Positions 26,101 to 34,283 of a DNA stretch of 64,000 nucleotides are shown here, one piece after another (position 1 is the first letter of the stretch; each line of letters opens with the position of its first letter). The stretch comes from Lysobacter changpingensis. GTDB taxonomy: Bacteria; Pseudomonadota; Gammaproteobacteria; Xanthomonadales; Xanthomonadaceae. Below the pieces are notes generated by a model, which made no database searches, had not been told where the DNA came from, and saw only the letters and a list, made by a program, of their open reading frames with translations. Both the position numbers and the translations under genes were made by a program. Where the stretch lies: the NCBI RefSeq assembly GCF_017308985.1, contig NZ_JADWPE010000003.1, forward strand, positions 434,001 through 498,000. The letters run 5' to 3'.

Positions 26101-27207
26101 CAGCGCGAGGCTGGAGGAACCCGTCGCGAGGCTGCGCGCACCGAACGCCGCGCTGCCGTCGCCGCCGGCGTGGCTGGCGTAGCCGGCGGCGGTCGCGTCG
26201 ATGGCGTCCGCGCGGGCGGTGCCGCCGAGCGCGGTCGTGCGCTCGCCCCCGGCAACGCTGTTCGCACCCGCAGCGGTGGCGAACGCGCCCTGCGCGTCGC
26301 TGCCGGCACCCATCGCAGCCGCGCCGACTCCCGAAGCGTCGGCGTACGCGCCGGCGGCGAGGGCGCCTTCGCCGTCGCTGCCGGCGTTGAAGCCGAGCGC
26401 GGTGCCGATGACGCCGCTCGCGACGCTGTTCGCGCCGGCCGCCAGCGCGCCTTCGGCGAGCGCCTCGCTGTTGAGGCCGATCGCGTTGCTCTGCGCGCCG
26501 GCGGCATGGCTGCCCGGGCCGACGGCGGCAGCGAACTCGCCGCTCGCGACGGCGTTGGGACCCAGCGCCGCGGAGAAATCGGCATCGGCCCGCGCGCCCG
26601 CGCCGAGGGCGACCGCATGCGTGCCGGCCGCGGTGGTGCGGATCCAGCCGAGGAAGGAGTTGTACTGGCCGCCGATCGCCACGGACGAATCGCCGTCGGC
26701 CCGCGCGCCGGCGCCGACCGCGGTCGAGCCCAACCGCTGCGCCTGCGCGTCGTTGCCGACGGCGGTGGCGTATTCGCCGATGGAGCGCGCGTTCGCGCCC
26801 GCGGCGAGGCTTCCATAAGCGGCCGCCCGGCTGCCCGCGCCGTACGCGGACGAGAGCTGGCCTTCGGCGCGGCTGCCCGAACCGGCGGCGACGGACCGTC
26901 CGCCGGTGGCCTGCGCGCTGTCGCTGCCGTCGCCGGTGGCGCGGAAGTAGCTCAGCGTGCCGGCGATGTCGTCGAGGATGGAACGGAGGCCTGACGCCGG
27001 GACCGGTGACCAGGGACCGGGGACCCGCGTGGTCGCCCAGACATCGGCTTCGGTCTGGCCTTGTTCACGGGTCCCGGGTCCCGGGTTCCCGATCCCGACC
27101 CCACGACGCTGCTCGGCGGCCTCTGCCTTCCCGGGCGACGCCGCCTGCGCGACGCCGGCGCAGGCCAGGACGGCGAGCACGGCGACGGTCAACTGCACTC
27201 TCTTCAT
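23113..27207 (-). CDS. Giant YadA-type trimeric autotransporter adhesin
   Basis: 1364 aa from MKRVQLTVAVLAVLACAGV (signal peptide to AQA). Hundreds of residues are YadA/Hep_Hag head repeats (AxGxxAxAxGxxSxAxG). They are arranged in three modules, each opening with a F(R/K)A(T/N)G segment and the first two followed by a neck/stalk RQIVNVAAGT..DAVN.AQL. Neck copies lie near residues 607, 902 and 1092. After a coiled-coil stalk, the C-terminal anchor (RIGVGAGYSGGESALSVGYQ ... VGLGFGW) forms one third of a trimeric outer-membrane barrel. It should mediate surface adhesion. Directly after the signal peptide there is an unusual repeat-derived insert. Confidence 0.95.
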   Translation of the reverse strand: MKRVQLTVAVLAVLACAGVAQAASPGKAEAAEQRRGVGIGNPGPGTREQGQTEADVWATTRVPGPWSPVPASGLRSILDDIAGTLSYFRATGDGSDSAQATGGRSVAAGSGSRAEGQLSSAYGAGSRAAAYGSLAAGANARSIGEYATAVGNDAQAQRLGSTAVGAGARADGDSSVAIGGQYNSFLGWIRTTAAGTHAVALGAGARADADFSAALGPNAVASGEFAAAVGPGSHAAGAQSNAIGLNSEALAEGALAAGANSVASGVIGTALGFNAGSDGEGALAAGAYADASGVGAAAMGAGSDAQGAFATAAGANSVAGGERTTALGGTARADAIDATAAGYASHAGGDGSAAFGARSLATGSSSLALGADASAEGEYASAVGSSAMAREIASTAIGSGAFALAQYTTASGFNATASGEYATAYGAGSEAAGVGSTAIGGYAYIFNGHTGERELLPTLAAGPESAAFGAGAQALQYGAIAVGSTAYAGGEMAVSVGGSAVGDSAVAVGRNAYAQFYGTAVGKGAAAADQSVALGAGSVASGVNAISIGGGFAEGRDSMALGTLSSAQGANSIAIGDGAMALADDSIVLGMNSDTTRAGVLSVGSEMLGTQRQIVNVAAGTQAHDAVNLAQLEAVAEESTRYFKANGARDDSDDALADGDYATAVGSAASAFALGATALGSGAMALGEQATAGGYGSTAAGLWSTAYGTGSQALGDSATAIGGQMEVVNGTTWEHEIWSTVASGKESTAVGVAARATEYAATAIGMTSEAAADGAVAVGAASTARGDRSIAIGSQARAYETLGVTIGASAKTMGERSVAIGANATAYDEANTAVGQFAGTAGLDSSAFGRWSKARERASTALGAMSDATAEGSVALGAYSHADRANTVSVGSAVEMLDSDFQTIAPFQRQIVNVAAGTGDYDAVNVAQLRDATEEAQQTARHFRANGLEEGGDEAQASGALATASGSSSVASGLYATANGAGSTASGDNATALGAHASAEAAYATAAGESSRAAGEGSSALGSGSVAQGANSVAAGHYARSNGANAIALGSEASANGNGAAAIGQRANAIAGNSVALGSQSIADRANTVSVGRAGSERQIANVAAGTRDTDAVNLAQLRALGSESFATTQAVANALGGGATFGANGQFIAPSFNVMGSSFGNVADALGALDDGIAALDARVDGLEAGSASPESSARTLRANATAATLEETPDAKQAVQGTPTASRERVAAATSDADASAREVQAANAKTLTDAKAYADARVQEALAVPMAAVDDLRAEVGERFHEQERRIDRMGAMNAAMVNMATSAAGVRTANRIGVGAGYSGGESALSVGYQRSFDDKATLTFGGAFSSDESSVGVGLGFGW
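26998..27102. repeat. Palindromic GGGACC/GGGTCC repeat inserted in frame in the adhesin gene
   Basis: GGGACCGGTGACCAGGGACC at about 26999-27018 and GGGTCCCGGGTCCCGGGTTC at about 27071-27090 are imperfect inverse complements flanking a 45-bp spacer. They encode NPGPGTREQ and RVPGPWSPVP in the adhesin. Sequences like these normally sit between genes in this group; here the frame is kept open across the element. Confidence 0.65.
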
Positions 27208-27299
27208 GCGTACCAACTCCAGGGGTGGATGGATCGCCAGATCCTTCACACGCCCCTCGCCGGGCCGCACTCCAACCGCGCAACCGTTTCGTTACAGTT

Positions 27300-29825
27300 T
27301 TATTTTCGCCTTGTGTTTCCGTGGGTTACGGCCAGGTCGTCCGGCATTTCGACCACCCGCGGGCGCGGGATCGCGGTCAGTGCGGCGGGGATCGAACGCT
27401 CGCCGGCCATGTGCCGGGCGGTCTCCAGCGCCGACAGCCACAGGTCGCGATGGCCGAGCGCGTGGTACAGCTGCGCCTGCAGAAGCGCGCATTCGTAGTC
27501 GCGATCGGCCCACAGGCCGACGCGCCCGACCAGCGATCCGGCCACCGCCAGACGGCCGCGCGCGATCAGCCACGGCGTGTAGGCCGACACGGCGTCGGCG
27601 ATTTCCGACGGAATGCCGCGCCGCTCGGCCAGCGACAGCGCCCGCGCGTAGAGCGCGTCGGCACCGGCCACGTCGCCGGCGGCACGCAGTGCGATCGCCC
27701 GGGCGAGCCATTCGGGCACGGCGCTGCCGCGGTCGATGCCGGCCTCGGCGCTGGCATCGAGGGTCGTCGGCGGCATCGCCAGCGGCGTGGCGCCCAGCGC
27801 CAGCGCGGCCTGCTGGCGTCGGAGCAGCACCCAGGCGCGCGTGTTGTCCCAGCTTTCCTCGGACCAGCCCAGGAGGATCGCGTCGGCCCGCCGCAAGGCA
27901 TCGCGGGCGTCGCCCCGGCGCCAGGCCAGTTCGATGTTCACCCAGGCGCGGCGGCGTTCGTTGACGAGCGCGCCGGCGTCGGCGAGCGCGGGATCGTCCA
28001 GCAGCATCCGCGCGCGCTGGAACTGCCCCTGGCGGATGAGGATCTCGGCGCGGTCCAGCGCGAGCGACAGCCGCTGGCCCGGATCGCGCACGCGGTCGCG
28101 CATCGCCCAGTCGCGCTCGCTCGCGGCCCATGCCTGGTCGTACTGCAGTTGCATCAGGTGCACCTGCAGCACGTGCGAGCGGGTGATCAGCAATTCCTGC
28201 ACCGCCCCGTAGGACTCGAACACCGCCGCCGCCTTGCGCAGGTAGTCGATGGCGTACGCGGGCCGGCCGCGGTTGAGTTCGAGCACGCCCAGGTTCGCGT
28301 CCACGCGGGCGACGGCGAGCGCGTCGTGCGCGCGCAGCAGGTGGATGCGCGCCTGGCCGAGGTCGGCGAGCGCCGCGTCGAACTCGCGCAGGCCGCTGCG
28401 GGTGACGCCACGATAGGTCAGCGCGCGGCCGAGTTCGGCGTGGTGGCGATCCGGATCGAGCAGGTGCACGGCGGCGTCGAAGTCGCGCATCGCCTCGCCG
28501 ATCTGCGCCTGCCGCATGCGCACCTGCCCGCGGGCGACGAGCACGCGGGCGACGAAGGCCGGATCGGCGTCCACCGATGCGTCGGCGAGCAGCGGCGTGA
28601 GCAGCGCCATCGCGCCGGCGAAGTCGCCCGCGCGCGTGTAGACCTGCGCCAACTCGTAGCGCAGGCGCGGGCTTTCGCGCTGCGCGGGCGGCGCCGACAG
28701 CAGGATGTCGCGCGCGGTGGCGAGTTCGTTGGCCAGACGCGCGGCCTCGGCGCGCTGCGTGCGTTCGGCGAGGTCGAGGTCGGCCTCGCCGGTGACCGGC
28801 GCGTGGCGGCCCAGCGCGGCGAGCAGGCGGTCGCTGGCGATGCGCGCGGCGCGCAGCAGATCGGCGTCGCGCGCCTCGCCGTGCCGGCGGATGCCGTGGC
28901 CGTCGACGGCGCCGACCGACAACCGCCAGTTGCCGCCATCGCGCACGATGTGGCCGTCCACCACGAGGTCCACGTTCGCGGCCTGCCGCAGCCAGTGCGC
29001 GTCCGGCGGCGCGGGGCCCGCGCGGCCGAGCAGGCCGAGCGTGCTTTCGTTCGGCACCACGGTGAGGCCGCCGCGACGCAGGCGTTCGGCGACGAAGGCC
29101 ATCAACCCGAGTCGCGCCCAGGCCGCGTCTTCCGGCCCGCGCACGTCCACGGGCATCACCAGCGCCGAGGACGGCGCGCGCGACAGGGCGGACGCGGTTG
29201 CCGGCGCGGTGCCGCGCGTGACCACCACGCCCGCGCCGCCGATGGCGAGCGCCGCCGACAGCGGCACGGCCCACCACAGCCGTGGGCGCGTGCGAAAGGC
29301 GCGGCGTGGTGTGTTCGCCGGGGGGGCGGACATCGCGATCGTGTCCGCGCCGGCGCACATCGAATCGGCGATCGACGCGATGGCAGGCGCTGCCGGCAAC
29401 GCGTGCGCCGTAGGATCAGGCGGATCGTTGGCGGCGTCGCGTTCGACATGCGCCGGCTCGGCGTGCGGGCTGCCGACCGGCGCGGCATCGTCGCCAAGCA
29501 GCGGCGCGCTGCGCACTTCGGTCGGCGCGGTCCAGCGGAAGCCGTAACGCGGGATCGTGCGGATCAGGCGCTGCTCGTGGCCGTCGTCGCCGACGGCGCG
29601 CCGCGCGCGGAGGATCACCTGCCCCAGATGCGCGTCGGTGACGTCGATGCGGCCGAACGCGGCGTGTCCCAGCTCGTCGCGGCCGACGGCGCGGTCGCGA
29701 TGCTCGATGAGGTGACGCAGGCACTCGAACACCTTGCCCGGCAGCGCCACGACTTCGTCGTTGCGCCGCAGTTCCCGTCTGGCGATGTCGAGGACGCAGT
29801 CGTCGAAGCGGTAAAGGACGTTCAT
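27300..29825 (-). CDS. Membrane winged-helix/TPR transcriptional regulator (CadC/ToxR-like)
   Basis: 841 aa from MNVLYRFDDC; the extra 68 upstream codons are not family-like. Residues 1-100 form an OmpR/PhoB-type winged helix (REVxAL-type hinge, RLIRTIPRYGFRW at the wing). A Pro/Ala-rich linker leads to one membrane helix (about 183-202). The large C-terminal part is periplasmic, with many TPR-like helix pairs (ARDILLSAPPAQRESPRLRYELAQVYTRAG and onward). This one-component layout transduces an envelope signal to DNA binding. It lies 92 bp upstream of the YadA-like gene on the same strand, so control of the adhesin and protease is a reasonable inference. Confidence 0.87.
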   Translation of the reverse strand: MNVLYRFDDCVLDIARRELRRNDEVVALPGKVFECLRHLIEHRDRAVGRDELGHAAFGRIDVTDAHLGQVILRARRAVGDDGHEQRLIRTIPRYGFRWTAPTEVRSAPLLGDDAAPVGSPHAEPAHVERDAANDPPDPTAHALPAAPAIASIADSMCAGADTIAMSAPPANTPRRAFRTRPRLWWAVPLSAALAIGGAGVVVTRGTAPATASALSRAPSSALVMPVDVRGPEDAAWARLGLMAFVAERLRRGGLTVVPNESTLGLLGRAGPAPPDAHWLRQAANVDLVVDGHIVRDGGNWRLSVGAVDGHGIRRHGEARDADLLRAARIASDRLLAALGRHAPVTGEADLDLAERTQRAEAARLANELATARDILLSAPPAQRESPRLRYELAQVYTRAGDFAGAMALLTPLLADASVDADPAFVARVLVARGQVRMRQAQIGEAMRDFDAAVHLLDPDRHHAELGRALTYRGVTRSGLREFDAALADLGQARIHLLRAHDALAVARVDANLGVLELNRGRPAYAIDYLRKAAAVFESYGAVQELLITRSHVLQVHLMQLQYDQAWAASERDWAMRDRVRDPGQRLSLALDRAEILIRQGQFQRARMLLDDPALADAGALVNERRRAWVNIELAWRRGDARDALRRADAILLGWSEESWDNTRAWVLLRRQQAALALGATPLAMPPTTLDASAEAGIDRGSAVPEWLARAIALRAAGDVAGADALYARALSLAERRGIPSEIADAVSAYTPWLIARGRLAVAGSLVGRVGLWADRDYECALLQAQLYHALGHRDLWLSALETARHMAGERSIPAALTAIPRPRVVEMPDDLAVTHGNTRRK

Positions 29826-30066
29826 GACCTCCGCGGAAGCGCCGGCACGTGGCTTGCATTCTGGCCAACTTCGCCGCCCGCGCACGTGCCTTTTCCGGAT
29901 CGGCGTCACGACTTGGAGATGAAGGCCGGAACCGGCCAACGCCCAAGGACGGACTGCCGGCTCCAACGCGGACAGCAGCGGCGCGGCGGAACCCCGCCAT
30001 CGGGCGCCGCGCGCACAAGCGGGCGACAAATCAGCGACGGCAAAGGGATGCCGTCCGCCTCAGCGC

Positions 30067-30600
30067 TCAGTCGCTGCGTTCACACGAGCGGGGAGCCTCG
30101 TAGCGCCGGCGACGCTTCGGATCGAACGTGCGGTCCAGTATCGCGCAGCTCGGGCACCATGAGCCGCTCAGCACGCCGATCGCCCTCGCCCGCCATACGT
30201 GCCCTCGCCCGCACTGCCATGCCTGCTTGTCGTGTTCGCGCAGGTATACGTCCGACAGGCAGCGCCCGCCTCGCGATGCGGCCAGCTCCCGCATGGCACC
30301 GATGCCATGCCGTCGGTTCTCGAGGCTGCAAACCGGACACCAGCATCCCCTGGTGAGGACGTTCTGGGCGCCCCTCGCGGCAGCGGAAGCGATAGTTGCT
30401 CTTTCTCCGCAGGACTTCGTTGGTGAGACACACGCCGCCTGGTTCGATCGCCTTGCGGTGCAGTCGCTGGAGGTCGCGTTCATCCCAGCGTGCCTTGTTG
30501 ACGTGCTCATAAGGGCCGTTCCACCGGATCTGATCCAGCGCTCTGCGCAGCGCCGACGTGCCGCTTCCGTCCTGTTTTGCCCAGCGGGCGCAGCACGCGC
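30067..30600 (-). pseudogene. Frameshifted zinc-ribbon repeat protein
   Basis: Two frames on the minus strand carry parts of one protein. The upstream frame has LHRKAIEPGGVCLTNEVL and SNYRFRCREG. The downstream frame has NVLTRGCWCPVCSLENR, then MRELAASRGGRCLSDVYL, QCGRGHVWRARAIGVLSGSW and CPSC. The two units follow the pattern GGxCLS...WxCxxGHxWxA..V..GxWCPxC of a repeat zinc-ribbon family of unknown function. At about 30380-30395 the first unit lacks the GHxW codons and the frame changes, consistent with a small deletion. The 5' end is lost at the junction with the vgrG fragment. It is inactive as read. Confidence 0.6.
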
Positions 30601-30639
30601 GCACCGTGTACCAGAGTGGGAATGCATCAGGCAGTCCCA

Positions 30640-31290
30640 CGAAGGAACATTGGGTCACCGTCGGCAAGGACCTGGTCGAGGACGTCGGCAACGTCCGTAT
30701 CGAAAGAACCGCGTCGGATCGCAACGTGACAACGGGTGGACATTACACCCATCGCATCGAAGGGCGGCATGACACCGAAGCGGGTGAGCGAATCACCCAG
30801 CGCACACGCATGTACGAGCTGTACGTTGCCGAGCGCCTGGAGATACATGGGCCGGGAGGGTCGATCACCCTGGACGACGCCGGCGTGACCATCGAGGGCT
30901 TCGCAATTCAGATGAAGGGGCCGGTGGAGTACGACCCCGCCGGGAGCGGGAACGCACTGACGATCCACGGATTCGTCAATGCTCCGATCGAAGAGCCCAA
31001 AGGTCCCTTCAGTGGACGCTATCTGATGATCAAGGACGACGACCGCTCCTTCGTGGGCTACGGCTACAGGGTGGTCGAAGACGACCGCCTGCTGGCCGAA
31101 GGGAAGACGGACGAGGAGGGCGGAACGGCCTGGATCGACACCCCGAAGTCGCAGCGCGTGCAGGCCTACAAGACCGTCATGCGCGAGGACCAGTGCATCA
31201 CCGAGGACTGGGAATCTCGGCTGGGCTGGGTCGATCAGGCCGGCCCCATCGATGCCACGCCGCGTACGCAGGAAGATCCCGGGCGAAGTG
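30640..31290 (+). pseudogene. vgrG C-terminal fragment (T6SS spike)
   Basis: The plus frame from about 30640 reads HWVTVGKDLVEDVGNVRIER ... MYELYVAERLEIHGPGGSIT, then LDDAGVTIEGFAIQMKGPV. This is the repetitive beta-helix/gp5-like tail and DUF2345-type end of a T6SS VgrG. After it come FSGRYLMIKDDDRSFVGYGY and RVQAYK, a C-terminal extension often carried by cargo-loading VgrGs. No start codon or N-terminal gp27/gp5 domains are present. The left end abuts the zinc-ribbon remnant. The N-terminal part of a VgrG lies on the other strand at 34.3-34.8 kb. The frame runs past the start of the effector gene without a stop. Confidence 0.7.
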
Positions 31291-31755
31291 GTGGAAACCA
31301 CGATCGAGGTGGCGCTGAAGCAGACCACGGCCTCGCTAATCTTCGAGACCATCGACAACATGCTGGACTGGAAGAGCCCGCTGAAGGCCGAGCCGAATTA
31401 TTACAAGGGAAACGGCAAGCCTGCGCTAGACAGCAACATCAACACAAAGCCCTACCGCGTCAGCGAGATCTTTCCGTTCTGGCCGCGACCGCGCGGCTGC
31501 ATCGCACCGGATCTGGTGATCGTGGAATACCGGCAGCGGCCGTTCGCTGTGGAGAACGTGTTCGCGGCGGTGGAAATCAAGTTTCCGGGGGATTGGGTGA
31601 GGGATCAGCAAATGCGAGATTACGACGCCATCATGGGAGGAAAACACCAGAAGAAGGTTGCGCTGTTGCGCGTTCCGGAGGATTGCACCGGCACAACTCC
31701 CGACGCTACCAAGGAAGATGATTCTAGAAAGCCTGGACGAAGGAAGAGCAAATGA
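31252..31755 (+). CDS. VRR-NUC nuclease, probable T6SS antibacterial effector
   Basis: 167 aa if the ATG at 31252 is used; no clear ribosome-binding site precedes it, so it may once have been fused to or coupled with vgrG. The conserved N-terminal segment KIPGEVVETTIEVALKQTTA leads to a PD-(D/E)xK core: PDLVIVE (Asp87), then AAVEIKFPGD (Glu108-x-Lys110). This is the VRR-NUC arrangement of structure-specific DNases, some of which are T6SS toxins. A basic tail ends the protein. It follows a vgrG fragment and overlaps the immunity-like gene by 4 bases, the classic effector-immunity layout. Delivery is doubtful because the local vgrG is broken. Confidence 0.82.
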   Translation: MPRRVRRKIPGEVVETTIEVALKQTTASLIFETIDNMLDWKSPLKAEPNYYKGNGKPALDSNINTKPYRVSEIFPFWPRPRGCIAPDLVIVEYRQRPFAVENVFAAVEIKFPGDWVRDQQMRDYDAIMGGKHQKKVALLRVPEDCTGTTPDATKEDDSRKPGRRKSK

Positions 31756-32999
31756 GCACCACGCAACGACTCATGAGCGACGAAGATATCGATGGTATGG
31801 TGGGAGGTCTGAAGAAATGGCCGAATGTCGCTCATGACAATGGCGATTTTGAGCTTGCGATAAGCCCGTTCCTGACGTTCTATTTCGATTTTGAGCCGGA
31901 GCGATATCTGGAAGCCTCACTCGCATTGATCGATGTACACGAGGACTTCGAGACGCTGGCCGGAAGGCCGTACATAATCGCAACACATCCGAGGTCGGAA
32001 CGGCCTCATCCCTACGGCTCAACACGCCTTGGAGATCGCCGGGCCTGGGCCCGGAAAGCGAAGTTCGATGAGTCCTTTGTCTTCAAGGCTACCGACGAGG
32101 AGAATCATCGTAGCTCTCCAACCACGGCCGCATACTATTGGAGATCTTCCGGAATATTCTTCGAGCGCGACAAGGAACTGTATTACTCCTACGCGCAGTT
32201 CTACTATCGCTGGCAATGGTGGCTGGACAACCGTGACGCATGGCGCCGCTTCGTGCATGCGACCATCGAACGGCTGAAGCCAGAGCAGGTCTATAGCGGA
32301 TTCGCCATGGCCAACCCGCTGGAGTTCGGAACGCGCTCGGAAGTGACCGTGTGGGATCGGGCGCTGGCTCCGTACTTCTACGGGCTTGACACGGATTATC
32401 CCTTCGGCATGGCCGATCGGCATGACCTGCGCAAAGGCATCCGCCCACCCACCTGGGCCTTCTTCCTTTCCGACATCTGGCGCGAAAAGCTCGACAAGAG
32501 CCGAGAGGAAGTTCACGCCGCGCTCGACCACCCGCGTATCCGCATCGATGACTTGAGTTGCGGCCAATGGATCGAACTGGGTGAACAGCCCGATCTGTAT
32601 CCGGTGGAGAACGGCGTGCCGTTGCTGCCGGTGATGCTGAACGCGCTGCTCAAACCGGTCCGGCATCCGGACCTGGATCTGCTGGGCTTCGGCGAATGGG
32701 ACGGCGATCCGAACGTGCGCTTCAATCGCGAAGACACCCGGCGCTGGATGGGCCGCTTCGACCGGGATAGCGACTGGCCCGACGCCGCCACCCGCGCCCG
32801 CTCTCCAACGCCAAGCGCATCGACGGGTGTACGCATCCGCTCCGGCCAGCCCTGCCCATATCCCGCTGTATGGGAGTGCCTGGACATTCCCGTCGGACCG
32901 CAGACCGTAATGCACGGCGTGCCGATGCCGCAGGTGAACGGTCGTGATGTGACGTGGCAACTGGTACGCATTGCCGGTGCTTCCGACATAAAGCCTTGA
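31752..32999 (+). CDS. DUF3396 (type VI immunity family) protein
   Basis: 415 aa, start overlapping the effector stop (ATGA). The DUF3396 pattern is visible: FLTFYFDFEPERYLEASLAL, TWAFFLSDIWREKLDKSREEV, GEWDGDPNVRF and RRWMGRFDRDSDWPDA. A C-terminal segment with SGQPCPYPAVWECLDIPVG and MHGVPMPQVNGRDVTWQLV is common in these proteins. Family members are immunity proteins encoded next to T6SS effectors. Here it most likely neutralises the VRR-NUC nuclease in the cytoplasm. The gene is intact, as expected if selection maintains self-protection. Confidence 0.82.
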   Translation: MSTTQRLMSDEDIDGMVGGLKKWPNVAHDNGDFELAISPFLTFYFDFEPERYLEASLALIDVHEDFETLAGRPYIIATHPRSERPHPYGSTRLGDRRAWARKAKFDESFVFKATDEENHRSSPTTAAYYWRSSGIFFERDKELYYSYAQFYYRWQWWLDNRDAWRRFVHATIERLKPEQVYSGFAMANPLEFGTRSEVTVWDRALAPYFYGLDTDYPFGMADRHDLRKGIRPPTWAFFLSDIWREKLDKSREEVHAALDHPRIRIDDLSCGQWIELGEQPDLYPVENGVPLLPVMLNALLKPVRHPDLDLLGFGEWDGDPNVRFNREDTRRWMGRFDRDSDWPDAATRARSPTPSASTGVRIRSGQPCPYPAVWECLDIPVGPQTVMHGVPMPQVNGRDVTWQLVRIAGASDIKP

Positions 33000-33067
33000 A
33001 CAGGTTGTTGATCTCGAAGACATGCGGCCGTTCGGCAGCATCACGTCATAAACCGAATCGAGACCAA

Positions 33068-34283
33068 ATGGGGCGCTTTCGTGCCGGGGGGAAGCGAGCC
33101 GAGCAGGCCGAACTGGCCTTCACCGAGAATTTCAACAACATCGCGCCGACCTTCGATGAGGCTCCGTACAGCGCCGGCAACGCGCAGGCGGTGCTGATGT
33201 CCAGCGGCAACGTCAAGCGCTTCAGGAACCCGGCCGAGATGGAACGCTGGCGAAAGGCGGAAATCGATCGCGTTCGAGCGGAAAGCTGGGAGAAACGCTA
33301 CCAGCCCAAACTGGACGACCAGGCACGGACGACGTTCCTCGATCGGTGCCAGCGCGTCATGGACTCGGCCGACGCCGTGAAGGAGCTTCGCGCGTTCGAT
33401 CACGCTGTGTGGTGCAGGAGCGCGCAGCTGGTGCAGGCGTGCAACGTCTACGACCGCACCGACATGCGCAACGGCATCGCGTTCGAAGGCCAGATGGGCA
33501 AGGCGCTGATCGGCATGGACAGCGCGGCGGCGGGCCGCAAGCTGCTGGACGACTGGTCGGATGAGTCCGTGCCCACGCTGGAGAACCTGTTCTGGCGCTG
33601 TGTCGCGGCGAACCAGCAGGACGCCGAGGACGAGATCGGGAAGATCCTGGCGCAGCGGGACCTCGTCACGGACATGACCGAGGACCGGACCCGTGAAATG
33701 ACCAAGGCGCTTAGCGACATCTTCGACAAGGCGCACGCGCTGGTGGATGAAGTCGCGAACAGCGTGCATATCGGCGTGGCTCCGGTTCGGGTCGGCGAGA
33801 GCGCATTGCTCATCAACGTGCTCGGCAACCGACTCCTGCGTACGCGGGCTGCCGCGCTGACGGACACGCTGGCGAACCGGACTCTGGCGGCGATCCTGGC
33901 TGCGCGCCTCGGCCGTCTGGCGCAGCAGTTCCGGCTTGAAGAGCGGGGGAGCGCGCTCGGCGGGGGCGCCGCCGCGCGCATCAATCGCGCCGCGGCGCGG
34001 AGCTTCACCGACGCACTGAGGGCCGGCCTGCGCGGCCCGATGGCGGAAGTGCGCCTGGGTGCGTTGCTCACGGCGCTGGAAGCCTGGAACACGAAGATCA
34101 AGTCCGAGAAGCTGGACAAGGGCAGCCGCGAATGGTGGGAACTGGGCGCAGCAATGATGGGGCTGGGCGCGGCGGGGCTCGAACTGGGTGGCATTGCCGC
34201 CGGCTTCGCCGAGGGAAGCAGAAACGCCGCTGTGCGGCAAGCCGCTGGAGTGTTCAAGGGCGGGTTGCGGTTGGACGATGCCT
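33068..34283 (+). pseudogene. Fragment of a large T6SS effector (VasX/BTH_I2691-like)
   Basis: The frame from about 33068 (MGRFRAGGKRAEQAELAFTE) carries ENFNNIAPTFDEAPYSAGNA, VKRFRNPAEMERWRKAEIDR, ESWEKRYQPKLDD and a long helical region to about 34283. The E-x-W-x-KRYxPxLD block and the distal hydrophobic segments (MMGLGAAGLELGGIAAGFAEG) resemble the middle of the very large VasX/BTH_I2691-type effectors. The N-terminal several hundred residues and the C-terminus are missing. At about 34283 the homology stops abruptly and the reverse strand becomes vgrG. Any product would be a nonfunctional chimera. Family naming is moderate confidence. Confidence 0.55.

Noticed and set aside
23083-26994. 1303-codon open frame on the plus strand
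   Set aside because: It is the antisense shadow of the YadA-type head repeats (Arg/His/Ala-rich, no domain); the repetitive GC-rich codons keep it open.
23113-27207. Direct repeats that might suggest CRISPR or satellite DNA
   Set aside because: The periodicity follows the protein head-repeat code and continues in frame; no regular repeat-spacer pattern exists.
27006-30356. 1116-codon plus-strand frame
   Set aside because: Antisense to the winged-helix/TPR regulator and composed of Arg/Gln/His-rich low-complexity residues; the minus strand has clear wHTH, membrane and TPR segments.
31252-31721. Continuing vgrG frame past the effector start as a specialised VgrG
   Set aside because: Beyond about 31290 the vgrG frame gives Arg/His-rich residues without domain character, whereas the other frame has the full VRR-NUC core; a frameshifted fusion remains possible.
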